Positions 36,901 to 45,640 are shown, numbered from the stretch's first letter. The stretch: DNA of 64,000 nt from Anaerolineales bacterium (GCA_015075405.1 JABTUK010000001.1:806001-870000), one strand, 5' to 3'. Numbers and translations are program-made. The notes: a model not told the origin generated them from the sequence alone.

Positions 36901-37854
36901 CAGGCCAGCCTGGTCCCCATTCCCGGCCCATACCTCTGGCCGTCGCGCCACAGTTATGTAGAAATCCCGCCGGCCGAACTGCCCTGGCCCCCGTCCCCGG
37001 CTGCGCCTCAAGCCCTGGCCCAGCCTTTGCCCACCTTTTCGACAACCGGGCAGGTTAGTATCCTTTCGCCTGATCTGGGGGCAACGCCGCTCAACCAGCC
37101 GCGAGGCATTGCTATTGGGCCAAACGGCCAGGTTTATGTGACCGATACGGGCAACAACCGCCTGCTGGTTTTGGATCAGGAAGGTAATTTAATCACTGAA
37201 ATCAAAGGAGGAGCGGAGCCATTTGGCGAGCTGTCTGATGTAGCGGTTGACAGCAGCGGCCGGGTTTATGTCCTCGATGTGGGCCGGGAACATTTGAGCG
37301 TTTTTGACGCCGCAGGCAATTACCTGAACGATATCCCGGCCCAGCCTGCTTACATTGGACATTCGCGGGGCTTGTTTGTTGACCGGCAAAATAAGCCGTG
37401 GCTGGCCAACACCTCGACCAACCGGGTAGCGGCCCTGGATTTGGCCGGGAATGTCCTGATTGAGTTTCCCGTGTCGCCGGACCTGCCGGCTCAACCGGTA
37501 GACGTAGCCGTAACCCCAGACGGGACTATTTGTGTCACCGATGTGATTCTGGACCAGTTAATTTGCTTTGGGGTGGATGGTCAGCTGCGTCGAAGCTGGA
37601 CCATTCCCCATTCGACCAGCCTTGACGGCGCTCATCTGGCCGTAGATGAGGCGGGGGGGCTGTATCTGACCCTGCCGGAAGAGGGGCGAGTGCTCCACCT
37701 GGGGCCGCAGGGTGAGGCTATAACCCAATGGGATCTGAGCCGGCCCGACGGGCAAAAAATGAAGCCGGTCGGCATTGCTGTGGCCGCCGGAGGAAACCGG
37801 GTTTGGGTGGTAGATAGCGCCGGAGGGAACATCGCCGTTTTGTCAGCAAAATAA
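33979..37854 (+). CDS. GT39-like membrane glycosyltransferase fused to two PA14 domains and NHL repeats
   Basis: A 1291-residue protein. A polar N-terminus (1-65) precedes about twelve membrane segments with the GT39/ArnT-type acidic motif 'GTWYDEAISGLQG' (near residue 229) in the first large loop. After the last membrane segment (about 590) come a loop domain, two PA14-like carbohydrate-binding modules (about 718-850 and 855-1000, the second opening 'GLQGTYYANANWAGD'), and an NHL beta-propeller (about 1034-1291, 'QPRGIAIGPNGQVYVTDTGN' and repeats). It probably transfers a lipid-linked sugar outside the membrane. The downstream modules could hold glycan or peptidoglycan. The acceptor is unknown. 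Confidence 0.88.
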   Translation: MTERKPVEISEEDWDQTPPAVRAFVSQLEARLQPASSNSTGASFPTSVSTSPTELAQPHLRPRRTLNRLALIALTLALAAAGQYLLINNSLWDGLLLYLLAALLFVRIPGSAKLSSLNYAWPGLAKPIQVRQGFIQTLGLGVLGGAVLLGLAAYLAFGQNVNQPQAWAFYLYSLAALVLGVVLLTREGETRSLWPQSALGRWLLVFILGLAVFMRLWQIDHLPFGTWYDEAISGLQGVRWNNDPAYRPQFEENNSGQHIFLFATALRWFGQNTTAIRLVSVVLGLAGVGAAYLFGSELRGLRLGLILAFFVAVARWHVNFSRIAMPGIDTPFAEFLTLFFLLRLWRYGRLRDAAGAGVALGLGLSFYSAFRLFVLALALFALLIGLMDWKQWWTRRKEKQSWRNLGAHLAMLSLAVGLTALPVIHFALNNPTDFWARVQKTSIINRRDEPDLGKALWRSTHQHLLMFNFQGDRNGRHNLPGEPMLDPAMGVLFVLGFSLALARLRQPAPLFFLILFSTGLLGGILSLDFEAPQALRSIAVLPAVCYFCALPLEVLGRQMTADLRPWPASWLAVPAAALAAFVFYFNVHTYFYRQAHEFASWNAFSTAESIVATHMAQLGPDYTFYLSPFFNEHPAIRFLSPATRDRRLFNLPDALPIRQPADRPAALFIHPDDKWIYDSALSLYPAAKFETMSDEQTNTPVVYIAELTREDVAQIQGLELRYWLNQTWTGPPQTSLAVETINQFWPDPTSLALSGGSTTVEFAAEWSGVLYAPDYGLYTFTLRTPLTASLEIDGNVVATVENAGQQIAALPLAQGNHRLRLRALGGTGQVSLLWQPPGQSTETIPSWAFYRPPVTPHGLQGTYYANANWAGDPALVRIDPFLDIYFHITPLPRPYTVEWSGVLAAPQAGLYQLGLRAIDEASLYLDGQLVVATTGPDALTQTSLTLEQGLHDLRLTFKDATGRSRLHLLWQPPGQASLVPIPGPYLWPSRHSYVEIPPAELPWPPSPAAPQALAQPLPTFSTTGQVSILSPDLGATPLNQPRGIAIGPNGQVYVTDTGNNRLLVLDQEGNLITEIKGGAEPFGELSDVAVDSSGRVYVLDVGREHLSVFDAAGNYLNDIPAQPAYIGHSRGLFVDRQNKPWLANTSTNRVAALDLAGNVLIEFPVSPDLPAQPVDVAVTPDGTICVTDVILDQLICFGVDGQLRRSWTIPHSTSLDGAHLAVDEAGGLYLTLPEEGRVLHLGPQGEAITQWDLSRPDGQKMKPVGIAVAAGGNRVWVVDSAGGNIAVLSAK

Positions 37855-37866
37855 AGTTTGTGGTCT

Positions 37867-37915
37867 GATGCGTGATACGTGATGCGTGACCAGAGTACTC
37901 ACGCATCACGTATCA
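37867..37915. repeat. Inverted heptamer arrays, TGATGCG / CGCATCA family
   Basis: TGATGCG, TGATACG, TGATGCG, TGACC are followed by TCACGCA, TCACGTA, TCACGTA in the opposite sense, giving a hairpin directly after the stop of the glycosyltransferase gene. The same family occurs before ppdK and inside carA. Confidence 0.8.
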
Positions 37916-37954
37916 CGTACTGCTACTCCCCGGAATCCCGAAAGAGCAAAATCT

Positions 37955-37998
37955 GTAACGCTCCTGGTAACGATTAGAGAACGTTTGCCGGTTAAACT
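37955..37998 (+). promoter_or_regulatory. GTAACG direct-repeat promoter element, copy 2
   Basis: GTAACG hexamers at 37955 and 37967 with TTAAACT (37992-37998) 19 bp after the second. Spacing is identical to copy 1 at 31191. It lies 40 bp before the flavoprotein gene, so the two genes are candidates for co-regulation. Confidence 0.55.
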
Positions 37999-38037
37999 CA
38001 GGGCAAATAATCTTTATTGCTCAGGAGATAAAAACTG

Positions 38038-39429
38038 ATGTTTGCTAATATAACTGCCTTACCTACCCTTGATACCCTTTCGCTGCCAGACTTGGCTTTA
38101 CAAGAACTGAACATCCACCTGCGCGGCCAACTGATCCGCCGCGGCGATGCCGACTACGACCAGGCCCGCCAGCTCTGGAACGGCGCGGTTGACAAACGCC
38201 CGGCCCTCATCGTCCGCAGCCAGACGGCCCAGGATGTAGCCCTGGCTGTCACTTTTGCCCGCAATCACAACCTGCCGGTCTCGGTGCGGGCCGGCGGCCA
38301 CAACGCAGCCGGCCTGGCCCTGGTTGACGATGGCCTGGTGATTGACCTTTCCCGGATGAAACGCATCCAAATTGACCCGGCCCGGCGAGTTGCCCGCGCT
38401 GAACCCGGCCTGACCATCGGCGAATTTACCCGCGCCCTGGAACCTTACGGCCTGCTGACGCCCACCGGTACCTGCTCCGGCACCGGCATTGGCGGGATGA
38501 CCCTGGGCGGCGGCATCGGCTGGCTGACCGGCCGATTTGGCCTGGCCGTTGACAATGTGCTCTCCTTTGAAGTCGTCACCGCCGAAGGCCGGCTGCTCAA
38601 GGCCAGCGCCGAGGAAAACGCCGACCTATTCTGGGGACTGCGCGGCGGCGGCGGCAACTTTGGCGTGGTTACGGCCATCGAATATCAACTGCATCCCATG
38701 GGCCAGGTTTTGGGCGGCACCATCCTCTATCCTCTGTCGCTCGACGTGCTGCGCGCTTATTTTGATTTTACCAGCGCCGCCCCCGATGAAGTGATTGCTT
38801 ACGCCGCGCTGGCCACCATTCCCAACGCCGGCCCGGCGGTTGCCATTACCGTTTGCTACAGCGGCGACGACCTGGCTGCCGGGGAACAGGCGCTGGCCCC
38901 GCTGCGCCAATTTGGTTCGCCCATTGTAGACATGATTCGGCCCATGAACTACACCGAGTTGATTACCTCGCTCGACCCGACCGCCCCGGATGGTCGTCAT
39001 TACGCTGACACCGCCTACTCGCTCAAGCAGCCCGGCGACGACGCCCTCAAAGCCATGCTCGCTTGTGCCGAACAGAAGAGTTCGCCTTTCAGCGTCATTG
39101 TCATCCACCACATCAACGGCGCAGGAACCCGCGTGGCCCCCGACGCCACCGCCTTTGCCCTGCGCGAGCCGCACTACTCCATAGTCAACGCCGCCGCCTG
39201 GGAAGAAGGCCCGGCCGAGCCGCACCTCGCCTGGGCGCAGGAGTCGCTGGCCCGCATGCAGCCGTTTGCCAGCCAGGGTCTCTACGTCAACTTTATGGGC
39301 CAGGAAGGCGAAGCCGCCATCCGTGAGGCGTACCGGGCCAATTATGAGCGATTGGTCGCGTTGAAGCGCAAGTATGATCCGACTAATTTCTTTCGGATGA
39401 ATCAGAATATCAAGCCGGGTGGGAAATAA
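38038..39429 (+). CDS. FAD-binding oxidoreductase, berberine-bridge-enzyme type
   Basis: A 463-residue flavoprotein with an N-terminal FAD_binding_4 (PCMH) domain and a C-terminal BBE segment ('NYERLVALKRKYDPTNFFRMNQNI'). The flavin is probably bicovalently attached: His88 in 'VRAGGHNAAG' and Cys146 in 'GTCSGTGIGGMTLGGGIGWL' occupy the two linkage positions. Related enzymes oxidise sugars, alcohols or alkaloid-like substrates. No signal peptide is apparent. The ATG follows CAGGAGAT. It shares its upstream element with the cupredoxin lipoprotein gene. Confidence 0.92.
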   Translation: MFANITALPTLDTLSLPDLALQELNIHLRGQLIRRGDADYDQARQLWNGAVDKRPALIVRSQTAQDVALAVTFARNHNLPVSVRAGGHNAAGLALVDDGLVIDLSRMKRIQIDPARRVARAEPGLTIGEFTRALEPYGLLTPTGTCSGTGIGGMTLGGGIGWLTGRFGLAVDNVLSFEVVTAEGRLLKASAEENADLFWGLRGGGGNFGVVTAIEYQLHPMGQVLGGTILYPLSLDVLRAYFDFTSAAPDEVIAYAALATIPNAGPAVAITVCYSGDDLAAGEQALAPLRQFGSPIVDMIRPMNYTELITSLDPTAPDGRHYADTAYSLKQPGDDALKAMLACAEQKSSPFSVIVIHHINGAGTRVAPDATAFALREPHYSIVNAAAWEEGPAEPHLAWAQESLARMQPFASQGLYVNFMGQEGEAAIREAYRANYERLVALKRKYDPTNFFRMNQNIKPGGK

Positions 39430-39454
39430 AAACCGGATAAGTCGCTATGTTTTG

Positions 39455-39488
39455 CCAGAGGGCAGGTTGTGTAACCTGCTCTTTTTTG
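39455..39488 (+). terminator. Intrinsic terminator after the flavoprotein gene
   Basis: GAGGGCAGGTT / AACCTGCTC stem with a GTGT loop, followed by TTTTTTG. It is a well-formed rho-independent terminator. Confidence 0.8.
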
Positions 39489-39631
39489 TTTGGCCCCATA
39501 ATCTTTGGAGGCACAGTGGCTTAATTTGGGTATTTGAGTATATCCTCCTTGACAAAGTGAGGTGTATTATTTTAACATAAAATTGATCTTGTATTGCCCC
39601 GTTTTTCTAAAAATAGTAGCGCGAGGAAACA

Positions 39632-40837
39632 ATGAAGATAATCTTGCAGCCATTCAACGAGCATCATCTTGGCGATATGCTTAAAACAGCTTTGAGTGAA
39701 CAGGGTCAGATTTGGAATTCTTTTCAAGCAGCCGTAGCTTTTGCCAAGCAGTCAGGGGTAGCGCATCTGCAAAATGAGTTGCAAGGATTTGTGAACCGGG
39801 GTGGGTACATCCGAATGGTTATTGGGATAGACCAATACGGCACATCAATTGAAGCCTTATCGGATTTATTGAGCATAATAGGCGACAAAGGCGAAATCTG
39901 GATCAACCATGAGCCGAATAAATATATCACCTTTCATCCAAAGGTATATTTGTTTGAGGCAGAGTCTTCAGCCCTGTTAATTGTCGGGTCGGGAAACCTG
40001 ACTGAGGGTGGGTTATATACCAACGATGAGGCCTCGTTGGTTTACGAACTTGACTTATCAAAAGCCGATGATCATGCGCTTCTGGATGAGGTAAAAGAGG
40101 CGATTAATCAATGGGGTAATGATGATATGGATAGTGTGAGAAAGCTCGATAAGGTTTTGTTGCAGGAATTGATCGAGTTGGATTACGTGCGATCAGAAGC
40201 AAAAACGCAAACCGAAGACGAAGCTGAGATAGAGAGAGATAGAGCATCAAAAGATAGAACTTCCCCAGTTAGCCGAAAACACCTCTTTGGTCGAGGTGTT
40301 AGCCGCCGCCGTCCTACCAGACATAGAACAAGGGTTAGCCGAAAAGAGCAGGCTGTAGAAATTGAATTTGCTGAAAGTGAGCAGGCACAAGGATTTGTAA
40401 TGACGTTAATGCGTACCGATGTTGGTACAGGGCAAACGACACCGGGAACCAGTCGGCGGTCGCCCGAAATTTTTGTTCCATTAGCTGCACGAAAGATGTA
40501 TCCAGATTTTTGGGGCTGGCCGAATTCTTTTATCGAAGACCCAGCCAAGCCCGGCAAATTTGATCGCTCTGGAGTGTCCATGAGGATTGGGGGCGAGGTT
40601 ATTCGGGTAAACATGATGACTTGGCCGGATAAACACGATTTTCGGCTACGCAGTGAAGCCCTTCGCAGTGCCGGCCAGGAAGGGGATATTTTACGAATTG
40701 AGAAGACTCGCAACAGTCAAGATTTTGCTTATTATGTTGAAATCATTCCCGCTGGAACAAGCGCCTATGAGTACTTTTCCGATCTCTGTATAAATCGGAC
40801 GCCGAACTCACAGCGACGATGGGGCTATTACGGCTGA
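39632..40837 (+). CDS. PLD-family restriction endonuclease, BfiI/NgoFVII-like
   Basis: A 401-residue protein. The N-terminal half is a phospholipase-D-type nuclease with one HxK motif (His102, Lys104) followed by Ser120-Gly-Asn122 and Glu126, as in metal-independent BfiI and NgoFVII that form one active site per dimer. A charged linker (about 195-250) leads to a C-terminal domain ('FVPLAARKMYPDFWGWP' to 'INRTPNSQRRWGYYG') compatible with the B3-like target-recognition domain. It converges on two methyltransferase genes and overlaps the nearest by 10 bp. The recognition site cannot be predicted. Confidence 0.83.
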   Translation: MKIILQPFNEHHLGDMLKTALSEQGQIWNSFQAAVAFAKQSGVAHLQNELQGFVNRGGYIRMVIGIDQYGTSIEALSDLLSIIGDKGEIWINHEPNKYITFHPKVYLFEAESSALLIVGSGNLTEGGLYTNDEASLVYELDLSKADDHALLDEVKEAINQWGNDDMDSVRKLDKVLLQELIELDYVRSEAKTQTEDEAEIERDRASKDRTSPVSRKHLFGRGVSRRRPTRHRTRVSRKEQAVEIEFAESEQAQGFVMTLMRTDVGTGQTTPGTSRRSPEIFVPLAARKMYPDFWGWPNSFIEDPAKPGKFDRSGVSMRIGGEVIRVNMMTWPDKHDFRLRSEALRSAGQEGDILRIEKTRNSQDFAYYVEIIPAGTSAYEYFSDLCINRTPNSQRRWGYYG

Positions 40838-42456
40838 TTCTTGAAGAAGAGAATTGTTTCAGAACTGCTGGCATTTTCCTTAAATATATCCCGCGATACC
40901 AACATCTCCATTGAAAGCTTCTCCACCAGCCTTAATCCCACCGATTCCCCTAAATAAGCTAATAACTTATCCGTCTCAATTTCCACTCTTTGACCCCCGG
41001 CAATGGTGTGATTATTGCCGACAACGACATAAGCCGGAGCGCCCGGTTTGAGTAGTTTTATAAAAATCTTAAAAACCTGCTGCATATCCAAAAAATAGCG
41101 AGCCAACAGCGCCGGCAAGTTGCGCCGCCGGAATCCAACGTCGGCCTGGCGATTCAGGGTGTCAATGAGGTCTATCACCCTGGTAATCTCATCAGGTAGT
41201 TCGGTACGGCGTTGTTGATACTCTTGCCAATTGAGTTGGCGTTGGCGTTCGGTAATTTCTCGGTTGCCGATCATTTGATAGTCACGCTGGCGGTGCTGGG
41301 GCCGAGGGAGTAACCCTAAATAACATAAGCTCAGCCGGTCGGTATCGAGATAGGGCAAGGCGGTAGCGTAAGGCGGTGAGGTAATAATCGCATCTATTCG
41401 CCCTCGTTGACCCGTCAATAATTGGTCAGCCTGGCGAGCGTTACCTTCAATGATGGTCGCCTGTCCAACGGGAAAATCCTGATTTTCGTACAAAAGCGCC
41501 AGAATCGTTTTGACCGAGCGATTGAGTTCAGCCAAAAACTCGGCCATAACATCAACCTCTCTATTGGGCTGAATCTCTTTGCGTACCCGTAGATCATCAT
41601 CCTTTTGCCACGAAACTCGCCGCAGGATGTTGCTTAACGTTACCTGGAACAATAAACGACAGGCCGAATGCTTTGCATTTTTTATGTGTACGGCAATAGG
41701 GTCAAGCGCAGCTAAAACTTGGGGCGCAAACCAATGGGATAAGTAAGCTTGATCTTGAGGAGACAAACTCTCAAACCAGGGCAAATAGGTTGATAGAGCA
41801 GCCGCTTGGAGCAGTTCAACTTTGAGGGATTGATACGCTTTAATTAATTCGTCAGGATGAATCATCAGGCTGGCGCATTTAGCCCGGCTCATCAACACCG
41901 AGAGAGGATTCAAATCCAGGCCAATAGCCTGACAACCCAATAACACTGCCTCTGTAGGTGTAGTGCCGCTGCCGCACATCGGGTCAAGAATCATTGAGTC
42001 TGAGCCAACCCCGCTAATATTCAACAGTGAACGTACCAATTGAGGGAAAAATTTGCCTCGATATTCATGAATCCCATGCGGGCCATAGCGTAGATTGCGC
42101 CGATTCGGGAGGGGCGCTTCCTGTTGAAACGGTAGAATAGCTTGTAATTGTTCAGGGGGAATGCCATTTCTGACTATGTTGGCCGTAGCTTCACGCTTTA
42201 CCTGACGGGTTAATTGGCGGGTAAAAGGATTCCCATCAGGATAAAGTTGCTCCCAGTAAGTCAGACGATCAGCCAGATAAGTAGGTGATTGGGTTGTCAT
42301 CACACGATAAACCAGCGAGTCTGTCGGAAGGTCAACAGTAGTTTCAGGGGTAGGCACAGCGCCGGTGAGGGCTTCCAATTCCTTGAGCGCCAAATTGCGT
42401 TCAAACGGCTGGATATAAGGCTTTAAGCGACAGACAATCTCATAACCGACCGTCAT
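40828..42456 (-). CDS. DNA methyltransferase, SPPY class (second of two)
   Basis: A 542-residue amino-methyltransferase. The SAM-binding motif I is 'LDPMCGSGTTPTEA' (158-170) and the catalytic motif IV is 'TSPPYATALPY' (near 358), the SPPY signature favoured by N4-cytosine enzymes. A family-specific 'GPHGIHEYRGKFFPQLV' precedes motif I. Its first 17 nt overlap the upstream methyltransferase gene. Together with that gene and the convergent PLD nuclease it forms an R-M system; two methyltransferases suit an asymmetric recognition site in which each strand needs its own modification. Confidence 0.9.
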   Translation of the reverse strand: MTVGYEIVCRLKPYIQPFERNLALKELEALTGAVPTPETTVDLPTDSLVYRVMTTQSPTYLADRLTYWEQLYPDGNPFTRQLTRQVKREATANIVRNGIPPEQLQAILPFQQEAPLPNRRNLRYGPHGIHEYRGKFFPQLVRSLLNISGVGSDSMILDPMCGSGTTPTEAVLLGCQAIGLDLNPLSVLMSRAKCASLMIHPDELIKAYQSLKVELLQAAALSTYLPWFESLSPQDQAYLSHWFAPQVLAALDPIAVHIKNAKHSACRLLFQVTLSNILRRVSWQKDDDLRVRKEIQPNREVDVMAEFLAELNRSVKTILALLYENQDFPVGQATIIEGNARQADQLLTGQRGRIDAIITSPPYATALPYLDTDRLSLCYLGLLPRPQHRQRDYQMIGNREITERQRQLNWQEYQQRRTELPDEITRVIDLIDTLNRQADVGFRRRNLPALLARYFLDMQQVFKIFIKLLKPGAPAYVVVGNNHTIAGGQRVEIETDKLLAYLGESVGLRLVEKLSMEMLVSRDIFKENASSSETILFFKNQP

Positions 42457-43876
42457 CGCCTACCTCACTGTTTCTTAAAATCACAATATGTTCATCCCTG
42501 ATTTTGCCAATCTTGGGATTGAAATATTTCTTGGTCGCTTGTAGTTGACGGTTAATATTGGCTTCTACTTGAAAACCAACCTCTACAGCAACTTCGCTCA
42601 ATAGCTCATCGTTCTTAATCGTTTCACCCTTAATAATTGAGTCGCCAATCACAAAACAGGCATGCCGGTTGGGGCGGAGTTGGCGCTTTAACCAGGTTAG
42701 AATGGTATGCAGTTCCGCCTGGAATGTCTCAACCGTTGCTGCGTTAACGCCTTTGCTGCTGTATTTGCGGTGACTGCCTATCTCTTGCCGCTTAAATTTC
42801 GGCTGATCCATCTCAAGCCACAACATACGGGTGCGGTGGTAAAGATGATAACTGTAGGCATTGGGGTAAGGCGGCGAACAAATCACTAAGTCAACCGGAC
42901 CAATTTCAGGCCCATCGAGAATATTGGCTTCATATACTTGCGTCGTCAATTTAGAATCAATTTCACGGCTAAATTCAAGCGCGTATTGGATAGCTTGGGC
43001 TAAAGTACGGCTAAATAGTTGCAGTGTATCTCCCGGTTTGATATTTTTCTCACGGCGTACATAGCGTGTATCTGAGTCCTGACGCGAAACAGTGACAATA
43101 ATGGCTGAAAATGCCACCAGGGCCAATTGACGGGCTTTGCTCTCGGTTAAGGCCAGGCATTTTTCCTTTATAAAAGATAGTTCATCAATGACATGCTCAT
43201 CAAACCATTCCTCAATCCCTTCAAAGGTGTGGCGATGGCTTGCGCCTGGAAAAGCGGGCAGATCAGGAAACAAAGGCAGCCGGCCGATAGAGGTTGCCTG
43301 TGCTATCCGCTCGACCTCAACCGCCAGTTCTCGCAAAATTTCAGCATCCAATTCGCCAATGCCACCGGCTTTTGCTCGACTAATCAAGCAGGCCAGTGGA
43401 TTGGCATCCAGCCCAATCGCATTTCGTCCTAAACGACGCGCTTCAACCAGTGTGGTGCCGCTGCCGCAAAAAGGATCAAGCACTGTCTCTTCAAATGATG
43501 ACAATTCCTGAATAAGCGCGTTGGGAATTTGGGGAATGAATTTGGCCGGATAAGGATGCAAGGAGTGGGTTAAGTAGCCGGTATTGGTGTTTACAAAATC
43601 CCACTCTAGCCTTTCAAGCCTGGGGATCGAGTCCGCATACGGTAAACGCAGGTCGTAAAAAATCAGACTTTCATTTATTTTCTTGGGCGGGACCATCAAT
43701 GAGCCATTAGCATACTGTACAACCTGCTCAGCCTCTTCTGGGGTAAAGACCCGCCAACCATTGCGATCACGATGAGGTTCGGGCAGGCGGCCTTCACGCA
43801 GCCAGCGCAACAGCGTATCTTTATGGATACCTGCCATCTCTGCCACTTGATGAGTATTATAGACCACGCATCTCAT
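42440..43876 (-). CDS. DNA methyltransferase, SPPY class, with N-terminal MerR-like HTH
   Basis: A 478-residue protein from ATG 43876 (a TTG start 17 codons earlier is possible). Residues 1-60 form a MerR/excisionase-type helix-turn-helix ('NTHQVAEMAGIHKDTLLRWLREGRLPEP'). The rest is a methyltransferase with 'LHPYPAKFIPQ', motif I 'LDPFCGSGTTLVEA' (near 132) and motif IV 'ICSPPYPNAYSYHLY' (near 330). The fused HTH could repress its own promoter and so time restriction after entry into a new host, an inference. It is the first gene of the methyltransferase pair. Confidence 0.9.
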   Translation of the reverse strand: MRCVVYNTHQVAEMAGIHKDTLLRWLREGRLPEPHRDRNGWRVFTPEEAEQVVQYANGSLMVPPKKINESLIFYDLRLPYADSIPRLERLEWDFVNTNTGYLTHSLHPYPAKFIPQIPNALIQELSSFEETVLDPFCGSGTTLVEARRLGRNAIGLDANPLACLISRAKAGGIGELDAEILRELAVEVERIAQATSIGRLPLFPDLPAFPGASHRHTFEGIEEWFDEHVIDELSFIKEKCLALTESKARQLALVAFSAIIVTVSRQDSDTRYVRREKNIKPGDTLQLFSRTLAQAIQYALEFSREIDSKLTTQVYEANILDGPEIGPVDLVICSPPYPNAYSYHLYHRTRMLWLEMDQPKFKRQEIGSHRKYSSKGVNAATVETFQAELHTILTWLKRQLRPNRHACFVIGDSIIKGETIKNDELLSEVAVEVGFQVEANINRQLQATKKYFNPKIGKIRDEHIVILRNSEVGDDGRL

Positions 43877-44059
43877 TATTCTTAACACTGATTCGTGTAT
43901 ATCAAGTATATGTAAGTATATGCACAAATAAGTATTTTGTCAAATACCAAAACAGATGTTCGTAATCCCAAAAAATGGATTCTTTTATTGAAGGAAACCC
44001 CTCCCACCCTCGTATAAACAAGTACAAACCCCCGCAGTATTAGCCTCGATGGAGCAAAA

Positions 44060-45625
44060 ATGAAGACCTCAATAGACCTGCAGCTTGAAGCCTATACCCT
44101 GGTTGAAGAACTCAGCCAGAATGAAATCATGACCGTTTACCGGGCCGAGCGCCAGACGGATGGCGCGCCGGTGATCGTTAAAGTATTGTCCCCTCTGCTG
44201 GCGGCGGATGAGTTTTTGGCCCGGCGCTTCAAATTGGCCGCCCAACAGATGAGCAAACTGGAACATCCCAATATCGTCCGCAGCTATGAAGCCGGCCAGG
44301 AAGGCGAGTGGCTTTACTGGGTGCAGGATTTTGTCCGGGCCACGCCGCTGGCCCAGGTACTCCACACCGAGGGCAGCTTTGCCCCGCAGCGGATGCAGTT
44401 CATCGCCCGACAGCTTGCCTCGGCTCTGGATTACGCCCATCAAAAATCGTACACACACGGCAACCTGTCGGCTGACTGCATTTTTCTTGGCCCGGATGAC
44501 CGGGTTTGGCTGGCCGATTTTGGCTTGACCCAGGCTTTGTTCGGCCTCAACGTGCTGAAACAGAACGATACCATGAGCCAGCCCGAAACAATGGCCCCGG
44601 AACGGGTACACGGCCAGGGGCCAAGCCGCCACTCCGATTTGTATGCCCTGGGGATTTTGTGTTATCAAATGCTGGCCGGCAAGCCGCCCTTTAGCGGCAG
44701 CCCGTCGGCCGTTTTGCACGCCCAGGCTTACCAGCAGCCCCGCCCGTTGTACCGCCTCAATCCGGGCATCCCGGTGGCCGTCAGCGAGGTCATCGGGCGG
44801 ATGTTGTCGAAAGGGTTGGAACTGCGCTACAACACCGGCGCGGAATTTGCGCGGGCGCTGTCGGTGGCCTGCAGCCTGCCCAAGAATTTTCCCACCCACG
44901 GCTTCGAGCCGGTGCAGCCCAATCCAGCCCAGGTGCTTAAGAGGTGGCTGAGCTATGCCTTTAGCGCCGGGCTGGTCATCCTCCTCATTGCCGCCGCCTT
45001 GGTTTGGGTGGGGTATCAATGGGGGCTGAGTCAGCGGGTCAAGGCCGGCCAGGTAGCCGCAGCGCCGGTGACTGCCCTGCCCGCGGCCAGCCCCACCAGC
45101 ACCCGCCAGCTTATCAGCTTGAGCGAGTTAGAAGACGATTCCCTGACCCTGGTGGTCACACCCACGCCAACCGTGCTTCGCGCCCACCTCGCCGATACCT
45201 TACCCACCGCTACCCACACCCCCATCGGCCAGCGCCCGCCGACCGCGACCCCTGCGCCGGTTATCATCACCCCGACGTCCCCGGTCGCGCCGACCTCTGC
45301 GCTGTCTGAGCCGGTAGTGGTGGTTCAACCGGCGGCGATGGGTCAAGCGCCGCCGCCGGTCATCCCGGCCGGAATGGGTCTGCTGGTTTTCCACAATCCC
45401 ACCGGCTACGATTTGGTCATAGACCTGACCGGCCCGACCAGCGCCTCGCAGTTGATTCCGCCCTACAAACAACACGAGTTTGCTCTGGCCCCGGGCCGTT
45501 ATCAATGCATGGTCCACACCCCAACCGGGCAAGGGCTGGACTCGCGGGTGTTAAATTTTGATATCGTTGAAGGACAGATGGCCCAAAAAGATTACTACAC
45601 CGATTATGACCTGGCGCAGTGGTGA
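44060..45625 (+). CDS. Membrane-anchored protein kinase homologue, probable pseudokinase
   Basis: A 521-residue PknB-like protein: kinase domain 10-275, membrane segment about 297-324, then a Pro/Thr-rich extracytoplasmic linker and a small C-terminal domain (about 430-521). Lys41 ('PVIVKVL') and DFG (153-155) are kept, but the glycine loop is replaced by 'SQNEIMTVY' and the catalytic loop reads HGNLSADC instead of HRDLKxxN, losing the proton-accepting Asp and the Mg-binding Asn. It is therefore probably inactive and signals by binding. No activation-loop Thr cluster is evident. Confidence 0.85.
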   Translation: MKTSIDLQLEAYTLVEELSQNEIMTVYRAERQTDGAPVIVKVLSPLLAADEFLARRFKLAAQQMSKLEHPNIVRSYEAGQEGEWLYWVQDFVRATPLAQVLHTEGSFAPQRMQFIARQLASALDYAHQKSYTHGNLSADCIFLGPDDRVWLADFGLTQALFGLNVLKQNDTMSQPETMAPERVHGQGPSRHSDLYALGILCYQMLAGKPPFSGSPSAVLHAQAYQQPRPLYRLNPGIPVAVSEVIGRMLSKGLELRYNTGAEFARALSVACSLPKNFPTHGFEPVQPNPAQVLKRWLSYAFSAGLVILLIAAALVWVGYQWGLSQRVKAGQVAAAPVTALPAASPTSTRQLISLSELEDDSLTLVVTPTPTVLRAHLADTLPTATHTPIGQRPPTATPAPVIITPTSPVAPTSALSEPVVVVQPAAMGQAPPPVIPAGMGLLVFHNPTGYDLVIDLTGPTSASQLIPPYKQHEFALAPGRYQCMVHTPTGQGLDSRVLNFDIVEGQMAQKDYYTDYDLAQW

Positions 45626-45640
45626 CAGGCACGAGTGTGG

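Noticed and set aside
44069..45019. 316-codon open frame antisense to the kinase-like gene
   Set aside because: The plus-strand product is a clear kinase-fold protein; the antisense frame has no recognisable domain.
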